A stretch of DNA of 64,000 nt from the NCBI RefSeq assembly GCF_009909155.2, contig NZ_JAAAPM020000006.1, forward strand, positions 62,001 to 126,000. Direction: 5' to 3'. The stretch comes from Flavobacterium undicola. GTDB lineage: Bacteria > Bacteroidota > Bacteroidia > Flavobacteriales > Flavobacteriaceae. The translations under genes and the position numbers were made by a program. The stretch's first letter is position 1. Every line of letters begins with the position of its first letter. This document shows, piece after piece, positions 16,327 through 24,080 of the stretch. The notes beneath the pieces are model-generated. The model searched no databases. It worked only from the letters and a program-made list of their open reading frames with translations, and had not been told where the DNA came from.

Positions 16327-16928
16327 TAGTCGTGAAATTTTTTAACTCCTGCGCGAATAGCCACTTTTAAATCGTTTTTCAAAGGCACTTTCGGGCAAGA
16401 ATAACGATGACTGTAAGCACAATACGGATTGTATGATGTATTAAAATCAATCGCAATTGTATTTCCTTTTGGGATTTTTAAATCGATGTATTTTCCACCC
16501 ATGTAACTTTCCTTGCCTGAAGTTTCATCAAAAAAAGGCAAAAACAAATCGTCTTTGTATTTTGGAATTTTAGAAAATTCAACACTTTGGTAAACATTCA
16601 AATGCTGTTTTTTTCCATCAATTTCAAAAATAACCTCTCCATACTTAACAAACATTGGTTGTCTATCTGTCGAGGTTTTCATCTTGAATGGTTTCTCTTT
16701 TGGAGTTCTCACCAACTTAGCTATAACAAAATATTTTTCACTTATTGGATAGAAATCTAAGCTTTTAAAAGAGCTAAAATCTTCAGCCAGCAAAGGACTC
16801 GTTTCTCTATTAGCATATTCTTTATTCAATTCTTGCTGATACTTCTTGGCCGCAGCCCAATCAAATTTTTCCTGGCTAAAGCCAAAAACACTTTGCATCA
16901 AAATAACAACTAATAGAATATACCTCAT
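16326..16928 (-). CDS. Secreted DUF1684 domain protein
   Basis: I place the start at the ATG at 16926-16928, which gives a normal signal peptide (MRYILLVVILMQSVFGFSQ) and about 200 aa. A longer frame reaches 16988 but adds an unlikely hydrophobic prefix. The domain includes LDFYPISEKYFVIAKLV, GEVIFEIDGKKQHL, and a YIDLKIPKGNTIAIDFNTSYNPYCAY stretch (split here only as a description), with a Cys/His-rich end (CAYSHRYSCPKVPLKNDL). This matches DUF1684, a family of unknown biochemical function. It is first in a minus-strand group with tatD and tcdA. Confidence 0.85.
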   Translation of the reverse strand: MRYILLVVILMQSVFGFSQEKFDWAAAKKYQQELNKEYANRETSPLLAEDFSSFKSLDFYPISEKYFVIAKLVRTPKEKPFKMKTSTDRQPMFVKYGEVIFEIDGKKQHLNVYQSVEFSKIPKYKDDLFLPFFDETSGKESYMGGKYIDLKIPKGNTIAIDFNTSYNPYCAYSHRYSCPKVPLKNDLKVAIRAGVKKFHD

Positions 16929-17013
16929 CTTCAAAATTTTATGCAAAAATAGCGTAAAAGTTATAAAGCCACAAAGACTAAGGCTCATATTATTTTAACC
17001 TCTAAATCTTTAA

Positions 17014-17070
17014 AACTAAAAAATTAGTTAAATAACTATTAAAATAGTTTCATAACTAAAAATATAGTTA
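17014..17070. promoter_or_regulatory. Three phased BlaI-type operator dyads
   Basis: Three dyads of the form aacta-N6-tagtt lie at 17014-17029, 17034-17049 and 17053-17070. Their centres (17021.5, 17041.5, 17061.5) are exactly 20 bp apart, about two helical turns. Each pair of ACTA/TAGT half-sites has the same 6-nt gap. A TATAATTG -7-like element follows at 17071-17078, so bound repressor would cover the promoter of the downstream blaI-like gene. The site also faces the minus-strand DUF1684 gene. Related MecI/BlaI operators are short dyads of similar form. Confidence 0.75.
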
Positions 17071-17096
17071 TATAATTGTATTCAAATTAAACAACT

Positions 17097-17453
17097 ATGG
17101 AAAAGTTAACCAACAAAGAAGAAGAAATAATGCAAATTTTATGGAAGCTGGAAAAAGCTTTTGTGAAAGAAGTTATGGCCGAAATCAAGGACGAAAAGCC
17201 GCATTACAACACCCTTTCAACCATTATTAGAAATCTGGAAGAAAAAGGATATGTTTCTTATAATGCCTTTGGGAAAACACATCAATATTTCCCAATTGTA
17301 AAAATGGAAGACTATCGAAAAAAATTCATGAATACAGCCATTGACACCTATTTTAATAGTTCTTATAAAAATATGGTTAGCTTTTTTGCCAAAGAAGAGA
17401 AAATATCTGCTGAAGAATTACGAGAAATTTTAGCCATGATTGAAAAAAAATAA
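17097..17453 (+). CDS. BlaI/MecI/CopY-family transcriptional repressor
   Basis: A 118-aa winged-helix regulator. Residues 1-75 match the BlaI domain: LTNKEEEIMQILWKLEKAF, then NTLSTIIRNLEEKGYV, with the wing at YNAFGKTHQYFP. The C-terminus is a dimerisation helix, ending with ELREILAMIEKK. Such repressors are cleaved by a cognate M56 membrane peptidase, encoded here immediately downstream. Three phased dyads precede it, so autoregulation is expected. The effector signal is unknown and need not be a beta-lactam. Confidence 0.92.
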   Translation: MEKLTNKEEEIMQILWKLEKAFVKEVMAEIKDEKPHYNTLSTIIRNLEEKGYVSYNAFGKTHQYFPIVKMEDYRKKFMNTAIDTYFNSSYKNMVSFFAKEEKISAEELREILAMIEKK

Positions 17454-17457
17454 TAGT

Positions 17458-19344
17458 ATGGAAAATGGATTCGTTTACCTCATCAAAGCAAGTGGCTTAA
17501 TTGCATTATTTTATTTTGCCTACTTTTTGTTATTGCGAAAAGAAACCTTCTTTTCTGCAAATCGATGGTTTTTACTATTGGGATTAATCACCTCAAGCGT
17601 TTTACCCTTATTTTTTATCACAAAAATAATTTGGATAGAACCAACTACAGATTCATTTGATTGGTCCAATATTCCTGTGACAACTTCAATAGCTACTCCA
17701 GAACCGGAAATCGACTGGTATTTAATTCTGGGCTATGTTTATTTTATAGGAATTGCCATTTCGTTACTAAAATTAGTTTTTGATTTTAAAAGTCTAATCC
17801 AATTATTAAAAGGAAAAACGATTCAACAGCAAGGAAACTTCAAATTAATTGACCTTGCCGAAAACATTGCTCCTTTCTCCTATTTCAATTACATCGTGTA
17901 CAATTCGTCTTTATATACTGTTGTCGAATTAGAAAATATCTTAGAACATGAAAAAGTACACAGCCAGCAAAAACACAGCCTTGATGTATTAATTTCAAGA
18001 TTGTTTTGTGTCTTTTTTTGGTTCAATCCACTGATTTGGTTGTACAAAAAAGCGATTGCTCAAAATCTGGAATTCATTGCCGATAGCGAAGCGGCTAAAA
18101 AAATAACTGATAAAAAAGCCTATCAATTGACCTTATTAAAAATAACTACACAGGAAAATTGTGTAGCTCTTACCAATCATTTCTATCAATCATTAATCAA
18201 AAAACGAATTGTTATGCTAAACAAAAACCAATCAAAAAAATGGAATTCCTGGAAGTATATTACAGTATTTCCTGCACTTGTTGCCTTTGTATTTTTATTT
18301 CAAATTGAAGTAGTTGCACAGGAAAAAGTAGCTCCAAAACAAGAAAATGAAACAAAATCAGAATCTATTAAATTGACATCATTTAAAATTAGAAAAGATT
18401 TAAAATCCTTAGCTAAAGGGAAAGAAATTTATATTAATGGGGAAAAATCAACCAAAGACGATTTAGCGAAGTTAGACCCTAAAGAAATTGAATCTATAGA
18501 TATTGCTAAAATTAATAATAAAGAAGCCATTCTGATTACTCCTAAAAACCTAATCAAACCAGTTAATATCACCGAAAAAACTATATACATTGATGGTGTA
18601 AAATCAACTAATGATGAATTTTCAAAATTAGATAAAAATAGCATTGACAAAATAGATGTTAATACCTTCGAAAATAGTGTTAGAATAGCAACTAAAAAAA
18701 CAAAGGAATTCAAATCAACTAATGAAAATAAAGAAAATGGTAAAAATAAAGTTGTTGAAGAAAATACCACAGGCTATACAACTCCAGCTTTTGATTACAA
18801 GAAAGCCCTAATTCTAATTGACGGAAAAGAAAGCAATTATGAAACTTTTCTACAAATAAAGTCCGAAAAAATTAAAATAGTAAATGTTGGTCCTTTTGAG
18901 AGTGCATCAGAAGAAATGAAAAAAAACATTCTCGCAAAATATGGGGAAAAAGCTCGAAACGGAGTTTTAGAAGCTTATACTTATAATAAGAATGATGAAA
19001 ACGTATTAAAATCTCTTCCTCACAAAACTGTCAAAGGATTTCAAATATTAAAACAAGACCAGAAAGTTAATGAATGGAAAGTTGAAGCAATCCCCGTAAC
19101 AACTAATCTGAAGGAATTCATTATTGAAGATAAAAATACAGACTATAACAAAGCGGTTGTCATTATCGATGGAAAAGTTAGTACTTCAAAGGTTTTAAAC
19201 AAATTAAATCCTAATGAAATTGCTTCGATAAGTGTTCGAAAAATAACAGATGCATCACAAAAAGAGAAAGAAGCAGTCATCCAAAAATATGGAGAGAATG
19301 CAATTAATGGTGTCGTTGAGATTCATACAAAAAATATCAAATAA
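17458..19344 (+). CDS. BlaR1/MecR1-like M56 membrane metallopeptidase with TonB-plug-like repeats
   Basis: The start at 17458 gives MENGFVYLIK, 4 nt after the blaI-like stop; a frame from 17440 would overlap it. Membrane helices occupy about residues 8-27, 36-56 and 86-106, with another near 270. The zinc peptidase motif HEKVH (164-168) is intact, followed by EFIADSEAA. Instead of a penicillin-binding sensor, the C-terminal 330 residues hold four repeats with the pattern IYIDGxxST...LxxxxIxxIxV. The last two end KYGEKARNGVLEAYT and KYGENAINGVVEIHT, which resemble the plug domain of TonB-dependent receptors. The architecture recurs in Bacteroidetes, but its ligand is unknown. Confidence 0.88.
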   Translation: MENGFVYLIKASGLIALFYFAYFLLLRKETFFSANRWFLLLGLITSSVLPLFFITKIIWIEPTTDSFDWSNIPVTTSIATPEPEIDWYLILGYVYFIGIAISLLKLVFDFKSLIQLLKGKTIQQQGNFKLIDLAENIAPFSYFNYIVYNSSLYTVVELENILEHEKVHSQQKHSLDVLISRLFCVFFWFNPLIWLYKKAIAQNLEFIADSEAAKKITDKKAYQLTLLKITTQENCVALTNHFYQSLIKKRIVMLNKNQSKKWNSWKYITVFPALVAFVFLFQIEVVAQEKVAPKQENETKSESIKLTSFKIRKDLKSLAKGKEIYINGEKSTKDDLAKLDPKEIESIDIAKINNKEAILITPKNLIKPVNITEKTIYIDGVKSTNDEFSKLDKNSIDKIDVNTFENSVRIATKKTKEFKSTNENKENGKNKVVEENTTGYTTPAFDYKKALILIDGKESNYETFLQIKSEKIKIVNVGPFESASEEMKKNILAKYGEKARNGVLEAYTYNKNDENVLKSLPHKTVKGFQILKQDQKVNEWKVEAIPVTTNLKEFIIEDKNTDYNKAVVIIDGKVSTSKVLNKLNPNEIASISVRKITDASQKEKEAVIQKYGENAINGVVEIHTKNIK

Positions 19345-19360
19345 ACAACTAAAGTAATAA

Positions 19361-19391
19361 AAGACGGTTCCTTATCAAGACCGTCTTTTTT
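19361..19391 (+). terminator. Terminator after the blaR1-like gene
   Basis: Stem aagacggt / accgtctt with an 11-nt loop and a run of Ts (ttttttg) lies 17 nt after the stop codon. Confidence 0.88.
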
Positions 19392-19412
19392 GTATCTTTG
19401 AAAAAAGCACTA

Positions 19413-19553
19413 ATGTTTAAAATTCTTGCCAAAATCAACAAACTCATTTTGCCTAGTTTCACTAAACAAGGACTGGATTTGGCTAAAGCCAAGAAATGGC
19501 AATTGGCTATTATTGGGTACCGCTATTATGTTACTTCGAGAGCATTAGACTAA
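19413..19553 (+). CDS. Small conserved-type basic protein (46 aa)
   Basis: An ATG at 19413 opens a 46-codon frame ending at 19553. The product begins MFKILAKINKLILPSFTKQ, continues with an AKAKKWQLAIIGYRYYV segment and ends TSRALD. It is basic with a mildly hydrophobic middle. I recall very similar short flavobacterial proteins listed under the label SsrA-binding protein, but it lacks the SmpB fold length, so I do not adopt that name. Its stop codon overlaps the apt stop codon on the opposite strand, so the two genes converge with overlapping ends. Confidence 0.6.
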   Translation: MFKILAKINKLILPSFTKQGLDLAKAKKWQLAIIGYRYYVTSRALD

Positions 19554-20062
19554 TAGGTCACCGCTGCAAAAATATCGTATTCTTTTATTTTTTCTCTTCC
19601 TTTAAGGAAAGTCAGCTCCATCAGGAAATTCAACTGTACAATTTCGCCACCTAATTTTTCTACTAATTCACAAACCGCCTTAGCCGTTCCTCCTGTAGCC
19701 AGTACATCATCGTGAATAAGGACTTTATCTCCTTTTTGGATAGCATCTTTATGAATTTCTAAAGTATCTGTTCCGTATTCTAAGGCGTAAGATGCCGAAA
19801 TAGTTTCATACGGCAATTTGTTAGGTTTACGCACAGGTACAAAACCAGCATTTAATTCTTGTGCCAATAACATTCCGAACAAAAAACCTCTACTTTCAGC
19901 GCCAACAACCTTATTTATTTTTTGCCCTTTTAATGATTCTACTAAAATTTTAAGACATTCATGAGTTGCCTTAGCATCATTTAATAGCGGAGTTATATCT
20001 TTAAACAAAATTCCTTCTTTTGGAAAACCCTGAATATCACGGATATAATTTTCTAACTTCAT
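19550..20062 (-). CDS. apt: Adenine phosphoribosyltransferase
   Basis: A 170-aa type I phosphoribosyltransferase. The PRPP-binding loop VLIHDDVLATGGTAKA (residues 112-127) carries the acidic pair and GGT of the family. The N-terminal IRDIQGFPKEGILFKDITPL and VGAESRGFLFG motifs are specific for Apt. It salvages adenine to AMP in the cytoplasm. It is transcribed away from the tRNA-Arg promoter and converges with the small gene at 19413-19553. Confidence 0.95.
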   Translation of the reverse strand: MKLENYIRDIQGFPKEGILFKDITPLLNDAKATHECLKILVESLKGQKINKVVGAESRGFLFGMLLAQELNAGFVPVRKPNKLPYETISASYALEYGTDTLEIHKDAIQKGDKVLIHDDVLATGGTAKAVCELVEKLGGEIVQLNFLMELTFLKGREKIKEYDIFAAVTY

Positions 20063-20090
20063 TTTTTTTAGTATTTATTGAAATTTATGC

Positions 20091-20120
20091 TTGCAAGTTA
20101 CACATTTATCCCTATATTTG
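20091..20120 (+). promoter_or_regulatory. Promoter of tRNA-Arg
   Basis: TTG at 20091-20093 and TATATTTG at 20113-20120 are separated by exactly 19 nt, an almost perfect Bacteroidetes housekeeping promoter. The predicted start is about 30 nt before the mature tRNA at 20156. Confidence 0.8.
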
Positions 20121-20155
20121 CACCCGCAATCACGTTTACAAAACGACTGCAAAAT

Positions 20156-20229
20156 GGCCTTGTGGCGCAACTGAATAGCGCACTTGATTACGGCTCAAGA
20201 GGTTACTGGTTTGAATCCAGTCAAGGTCA
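20156..20229 (+). tRNA. tRNA-Arg (anticodon ACG)
   Basis: The acceptor arms GGCCTTG and CAAGGTC pair (one G-U), with discriminator A at 20229 and no encoded CCA. The D arm has GCGC/GCGC and the anticodon stem is CTTGA/TCAAG. The seven-base loop TTACGGC places ACG at the anticodon, which after A34-to-I editing reads CGN arginine codons. The T arm is ACTGG-TTTGAAT-CCAGT. The 3' half also encodes, antisense, the end of a recombinase fragment, marking a likely integration target. Confidence 0.93.
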
Positions 20230-21128
20230 CTTCACGGGACAAAGAAGAAAAAGCTTCTTTTGTCCCGTTTTTTTCATCACCTAACTCACTGTTAATTAAA
20301 TAGATACGGCCTGCAACTTCATTGACTCGGGCGGTTTGGAATTGATTATTTCGAAACGTAAAGTTTTCGGGGTAAATTAAACCAATTAGATCTCTAGCTT
20401 CTGATAAGTTTGCGTTTGCATAAGCAAAATTAAGCTGAATTAGCCTGTCAATCCCCATATTTAGTAGCCCCTCAACACTTTGCTTATCATCCGAAATATT
20501 ATTAAGCTTAATCTCCAGTCGATTTATAATTTGGCCATACTCACTTTTCATTTTTTGATAATCATCCGAATCTATTTGTTGAGTAACAAGAAGCTCTCTA
20601 GCATTTGACAATCTCTTTTCATAATTTGTTATTTGAGTTAACAATTCGCTTTTTTCTTCTTTAGCAACACTTGTATTACTATTATATGATTCTAAAATCA
20701 GTGACATATACAATTTTTTCACAGCCTGAACTGGAGCGAACACATTTAAATTCGATATAAATTTTTCGTTTGCCTCCTCTGAATTAATTCTATACTTACA
20801 ACTGCTCTCACAATGATAATAGTAATAGTAATAGTATTTACTTCTTCCTTTACACTTACTGGCAGTAAGTTTTTTTAGAGTATTTCGGACAAAGAAAAAA
20901 GCCTCTTAAAGGATATTCATCTATAGTTTCTATTTTAGGACGATATACCCGTGCTCTACCATCTAAAACATCTTGTACTTCATAATAAAGTTCTTCAGAA
21001 ATTATAGCCTCATGTTGTCCCCTTACAAAGTGACCATTTTCATCTTTATACTTAGGTACAAATCTTTTGCTGCAGTACAAATGATTTTTTAGCATAACCC
21101 CGAAACCACTTTTAGTAAAGCAAGTCCT
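20195..21128 (-). pseudogene. Serine recombinase remnant (recombinase and zinc-ribbon domains), frameshifted
   Basis: Two minus-strand frames join into one recombinase fragment. The upstream frame (21128 to about 20858) reads through LYCSKRFVPKYKDENGHFV, QHEAIISEELYYEVQDVL and RGFFLCPKYSKK, the Recombinase domain and the start of the zinc ribbon. At a run of seven A/T near 20868-20876 a one-base shift moves into the frame KLTASKCKGRSKYYYYYY, HCESSCKYRINSEEANEKF. This continues into the frame ending at 20195, a coiled-coil plus C-terminal region (NEVAGRIYLINSELG). The N-terminal resolvase catalytic domain is absent: an in-frame stop lies at 21129-21131. The last residues (LTGFKPVTS) are read from the antisense of tRNA-Arg. 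Confidence 0.85.
20234..20275 (+). terminator. Terminator of the tRNA-Arg transcript
   Basis: Arms acgggacaaagaag and cttcttttgtcccgt form a long stem around a short A-rich loop, followed by at least seven Ts, beginning five bases after the tRNA. The antisense recombinase frame crosses this hairpin. Confidence 0.88.
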
Positions 21129-21218
21129 TTACTTTTTAGCTAAATAATTCAAGTTGCCAAGCGATAGTGAAATTATCCTAACAGCTATTGTTTCATCGAT
21201 TAGTTTTTATGGTAATCA

Positions 21219-21467
21219 TTGTTTGCTATAAAATTTATGAAGCAATTTGGATTTATTCCCAATATGCTTGATAAGAGTATATTTAACAGGTGTTTGCATA
21301 AAATAGCTAAGCTTCTCTATGAATTGTTTGAGATTGTAAGTTCTTATTTTAAAGATTTTTGTTCTGAAATATTTCCAAGACCAATATATCCAGTTACATT
21401 GGAAGGTTTTCTAATTAAACTCACTTTGTTTGTCTTTGGACTACAATTAAATAAAGCTATTAATTAG
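21219..21467 (+). pseudogene. IS982-like transposase fragment
   Basis: The 82-aa frame contains MLDKSIFNRCLHKIAKLLYE followed by LFEIVSSYFKDFCSE, which resembles the early region of IS982-family transposases (a KSRFNRRLH type motif). After about residue 50 the resemblance ends, and the expected DSFPV catalytic block is missing, so this is a short 5' fragment joined to unrelated sequence. No terminal inverted repeats or target duplication are visible. Family assignment is from memory of the motif only. Confidence 0.55.
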
Positions 21468-21592
21468 CAACTTGAATTAATTACATTTTCCAAATTATTA
21501 AAGTAATTATAAGATTGCAAATTGATGATTTAGTATCAATCCTAAAAATGAAAAAAATATATTTTTACATTATTCTAAGTAATACTCATATC

Positions 21593-22690
21593 ATGCTTTT
21601 AAAAAAACGGCTCTTATTTTTATTTTTTTTTCTTAACGTATTTTGTCATGCCCAAAAATGTGAAACAAAAAATGCTTTCCATTATTCAGGAAGAGTCGAA
21701 AAGCTAAGCGGTGACAAAGTCTATTTGGCAGGTTCAGCTTCGTCCGTTTCATTTAATTTTAAAGGAAATTCCTGTGTTATTTCTTTACAAAGTATCGATT
21801 CCTGGGAACACCACAACTATGTCTCCCTTGAACTTGACGGTGAATATATAGGTCGCCTGAAAATAGAAAAAGGCCCTTTACAATTTTTCCCAATTGTCGT
21901 TTCTAAAAATAAAAACATACACACCCTTACAATTTACAAAGCTACAGAAGCTTCGAACGGACTGGTGTTGTTTGCAGGAACCACGGCAAAACTATGTAAA
22001 ACCACTACTAAAAAGAAAAAGAAAATCGAATTCATAGGAGACTCCATTACCTGTGGGATGGGAAATGATGCGACTATAACCCCTTGCGGGATTGGTGAAT
22101 GGTTCGACCAACACAATGCATATCTGGCATATGGTCCAGTAGTTTCACGTGCTTTGAATGCTGATTTTATATTGAGCTCTGTTTCGGGAATCGGGATGTA
22201 CCGTAACTGGAATGACGAACATAAAGACGAAGCCATCATGCCTGATGTGTATGAAAATCTTTATTTGAATAACACTGCCAATAAAAAACCGTATGATTTT
22301 ACTTTTCAACCGGATTTGGTAAGCATTTGTTTAGGAACCAATGACTTTTCCGAAGGAGACGGCAAAAAAGAACGACTAGCCTTTAATGAGGAAAAATACG
22401 TGTCCAACTACATCCATTTTATCAAAACTGTCTACAAACACGCTCCCAATACCAGAATTGTTTTGTTGAACAGTCCGATGGTTTCGGGAGACCGAAATAT
22501 AACTTTTGTAAAATGCTTAAAAAAAGTGATTCAAGCTTTTGAAAACGATACAGCTCACAAGCCAATTGCCTTGTTTGAATTCCAACCGATGAATCCAAAG
22601 GGATGTGGGTACCATCCAGACATTGCCGATGATCAAAACATGGCCAATCAATTGACCCCTTTCTTTAAAAAATTACTAGATGAAAAATAA
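21593..22690 (+). CDS. CE2-like SGNH esterase (acetyl-mannan/xylan esterase)
   Basis: The ATG at 21593 gives a regular signal peptide (MLLKKRLLFLFFFLNVFCHA, then QK); the frame open from 21515 has an implausible prefix. Residues 25-135 form the N-terminal beta-sandwich seen in CE2 esterases. The SGNH domain then has the nucleophile Ser151 in FIGDSITCG, the GTNDFSEGD block, and the catalytic His in GCGYHPDIADDQN. CE2 enzymes remove O-acetyl groups from plant mannans and xylans. The gene overlaps the next esterase gene by 11 nt and sits at the left end of a mannan locus, so acetylated glucomannan is the best guess. Confidence 0.85.
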   Translation: MLLKKRLLFLFFFLNVFCHAQKCETKNAFHYSGRVEKLSGDKVYLAGSASSVSFNFKGNSCVISLQSIDSWEHHNYVSLELDGEYIGRLKIEKGPLQFFPIVVSKNKNIHTLTIYKATEASNGLVLFAGTTAKLCKTTTKKKKKIEFIGDSITCGMGNDATITPCGIGEWFDQHNAYLAYGPVVSRALNADFILSSVSGIGMYRNWNDEHKDEAIMPDVYENLYLNNTANKKPYDFTFQPDLVSICLGTNDFSEGDGKKERLAFNEEKYVSNYIHFIKTVYKHAPNTRIVLLNSPMVSGDRNITFVKCLKKVIQAFENDTAHKPIALFEFQPMNPKGCGYHPDIADDQNMANQLTPFFKKLLDEK

Positions 22691-24059
22691 TATAATTGCG
22701 TTTGTTTTATTTTTGACACTTTCTAATACCGCTATTGCAAATGTTACGCTACCTAATATCTTTTCGGATAATATGGTTTTACAACGCAATAGTATAATTA
22801 CAATCTGGGGCTGGGCAAATCCACAGGAAGAAGTAACGATTACTCCGAGTTGGAATAATCAAGCGTATTCAATCAAAGCCAGCAATCAGGCCAAGTGGGA
22901 AATTAATATACCTACTCCAAAAGAAGGAGGTCCTTATACCATTGCAATAAAAGGATACAATGAAATTGTGTTGAAAAACATTTTGATTGGCGAAGTCTGG
23001 ATTTGCTCCGGACAATCTAATATGGAAATGTCTGCTAGTTGGGGCATTGAGAATGGTGACGAAGCAGTAAAAAAAGCAGCAAATCCAAATATTCGTTTTT
23101 TTTCGGTTCCAAAATTAACCGCCACCACACCACAAAATAATTTGTCAGGAAACTGGACAGCATGCACACCGGAGACAATGAAATATTTTAGCGCCGTTGG
23201 TTATTTTTTTGCCACGCGTTTGCAGGAAGAATTGAAAAATGTGCCTATCGGTTTGATTGGTTCCAATTGGGGAGGAACACCGGCCGAGATTTGGATACCA
23301 GAAGAAGTCATTAGGGAAGATGCCGTTTTATTGGAATCCGCCAAAACAAGAAAAGAAGAATCGTATGGGCCAAACCAACCGGGACGTGCTTTTAATGCCA
23401 TGATTGCTCCATTTGTAGGATTTAAAATTGCGGGTGTGATTTGGTATCAAGGTGAAAGTAATGTAGGTTCCTCGGTTTATGATAAAACTCTTTCAGCTTT
23501 AATCACTTCCTGGAGAAAATTATGGGAACATGAGTTTCCGTTTTATTATGTCCAGATTGCGCCTTATCAATATGGGGACAATCATTTTGGAGGTGTCGAA
23601 ATTAGAAATGCGCAGCGAAAAGTTTTAGATAAAATTACTAATAGCGGAATGATTATTACGAGCGATATTTCACCCATTGATGACATCCACCCAAAAGACA
23701 AAAAATCGGTTGGAATACGTTTGGCAAATTTGGCGTTAGTGAATACCTACAAAACCAATACAGCATTGGTAAACGGCCCTCTTTATAAAGGCATAACAAT
23801 CGATAAAAACAAAATAGTGGTTTCTTTTGATTACGCTATAGGCTTGCATTTTGCAACCAATAAATCAAATCAATTTGAAATTTCCGGTAACGACAATGTG
23901 TTTTATATAGCAGATGCCATAATCAAAAACAATGCAATAATTTTAAAATCAACTAAAGTGCCACATCCTAAGAAAGTCCGTTTTGCATGGAAAAACACGG
24001 CTCAATCAGACTTGTTTAATAAAGCGAATTTGCCTGCATCTTCATTTTTATCAGAGTAA
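22680..24059 (+). CDS. Sialate O-acetylesterase-like (SASA family) acetyl esterase
   Basis: A 459-aa protein with a signal peptide (residues 1-20, NTAIA). The SASA/SGNH motifs are ICSGQSNMEM with Ser113, GSNWGGTPAEIW, VIWYQGESN and DIHPKDKKSVGIRLANL, which carries the catalytic Asp-x-x-His pair. Bacteroidetes place such enzymes in polysaccharide loci where they remove acetyl groups from hemicelluloses rather than sialic acid. It overlaps the CE2-like gene and precedes GH3 by 21 nt, forming a three-gene operon. A complementary regioselectivity to the CE2 enzyme is plausible but not shown. Confidence 0.85.
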   Translation: MKNNIIAFVLFLTLSNTAIANVTLPNIFSDNMVLQRNSIITIWGWANPQEEVTITPSWNNQAYSIKASNQAKWEINIPTPKEGGPYTIAIKGYNEIVLKNILIGEVWICSGQSNMEMSASWGIENGDEAVKKAANPNIRFFSVPKLTATTPQNNLSGNWTACTPETMKYFSAVGYFFATRLQEELKNVPIGLIGSNWGGTPAEIWIPEEVIREDAVLLESAKTRKEESYGPNQPGRAFNAMIAPFVGFKIAGVIWYQGESNVGSSVYDKTLSALITSWRKLWEHEFPFYYVQIAPYQYGDNHFGGVEIRNAQRKVLDKITNSGMIITSDISPIDDIHPKDKKSVGIRLANLALVNTYKTNTALVNGPLYKGITIDKNKIVVSFDYAIGLHFATNKSNQFEISGNDNVFYIADAIIKNNAIILKSTKVPHPKKVRFAWKNTAQSDLFNKANLPASSFLSE

Positions 24060-24080
24060 CGGTTAAAAAGAATTTTAAAT

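Noticed and set aside
18429-18770. 113-codon minus-strand frame opposite the blaR1-like gene
   Set aside because: It is a mirror of the repeat region of the sense gene.
17097-19344. Beta-lactam resistance operon
   Set aside because: No beta-lactamase or penicillin-binding gene is nearby, and the sensor lacks the penicillin-binding domain.
20156-21600. Possible intact integrative element or prophage at tRNA-Arg
   Set aside because: Only a headless recombinase and a transposase fragment are present; no second copy of the tRNA 3' end was noticed in the window.
22680-24059. Sialic acid metabolism from the SASA-type esterase
   Set aside because: No sialidase, NanA-like lyase or other sialic acid gene is present. 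Hemicellulose deacetylation fits better.
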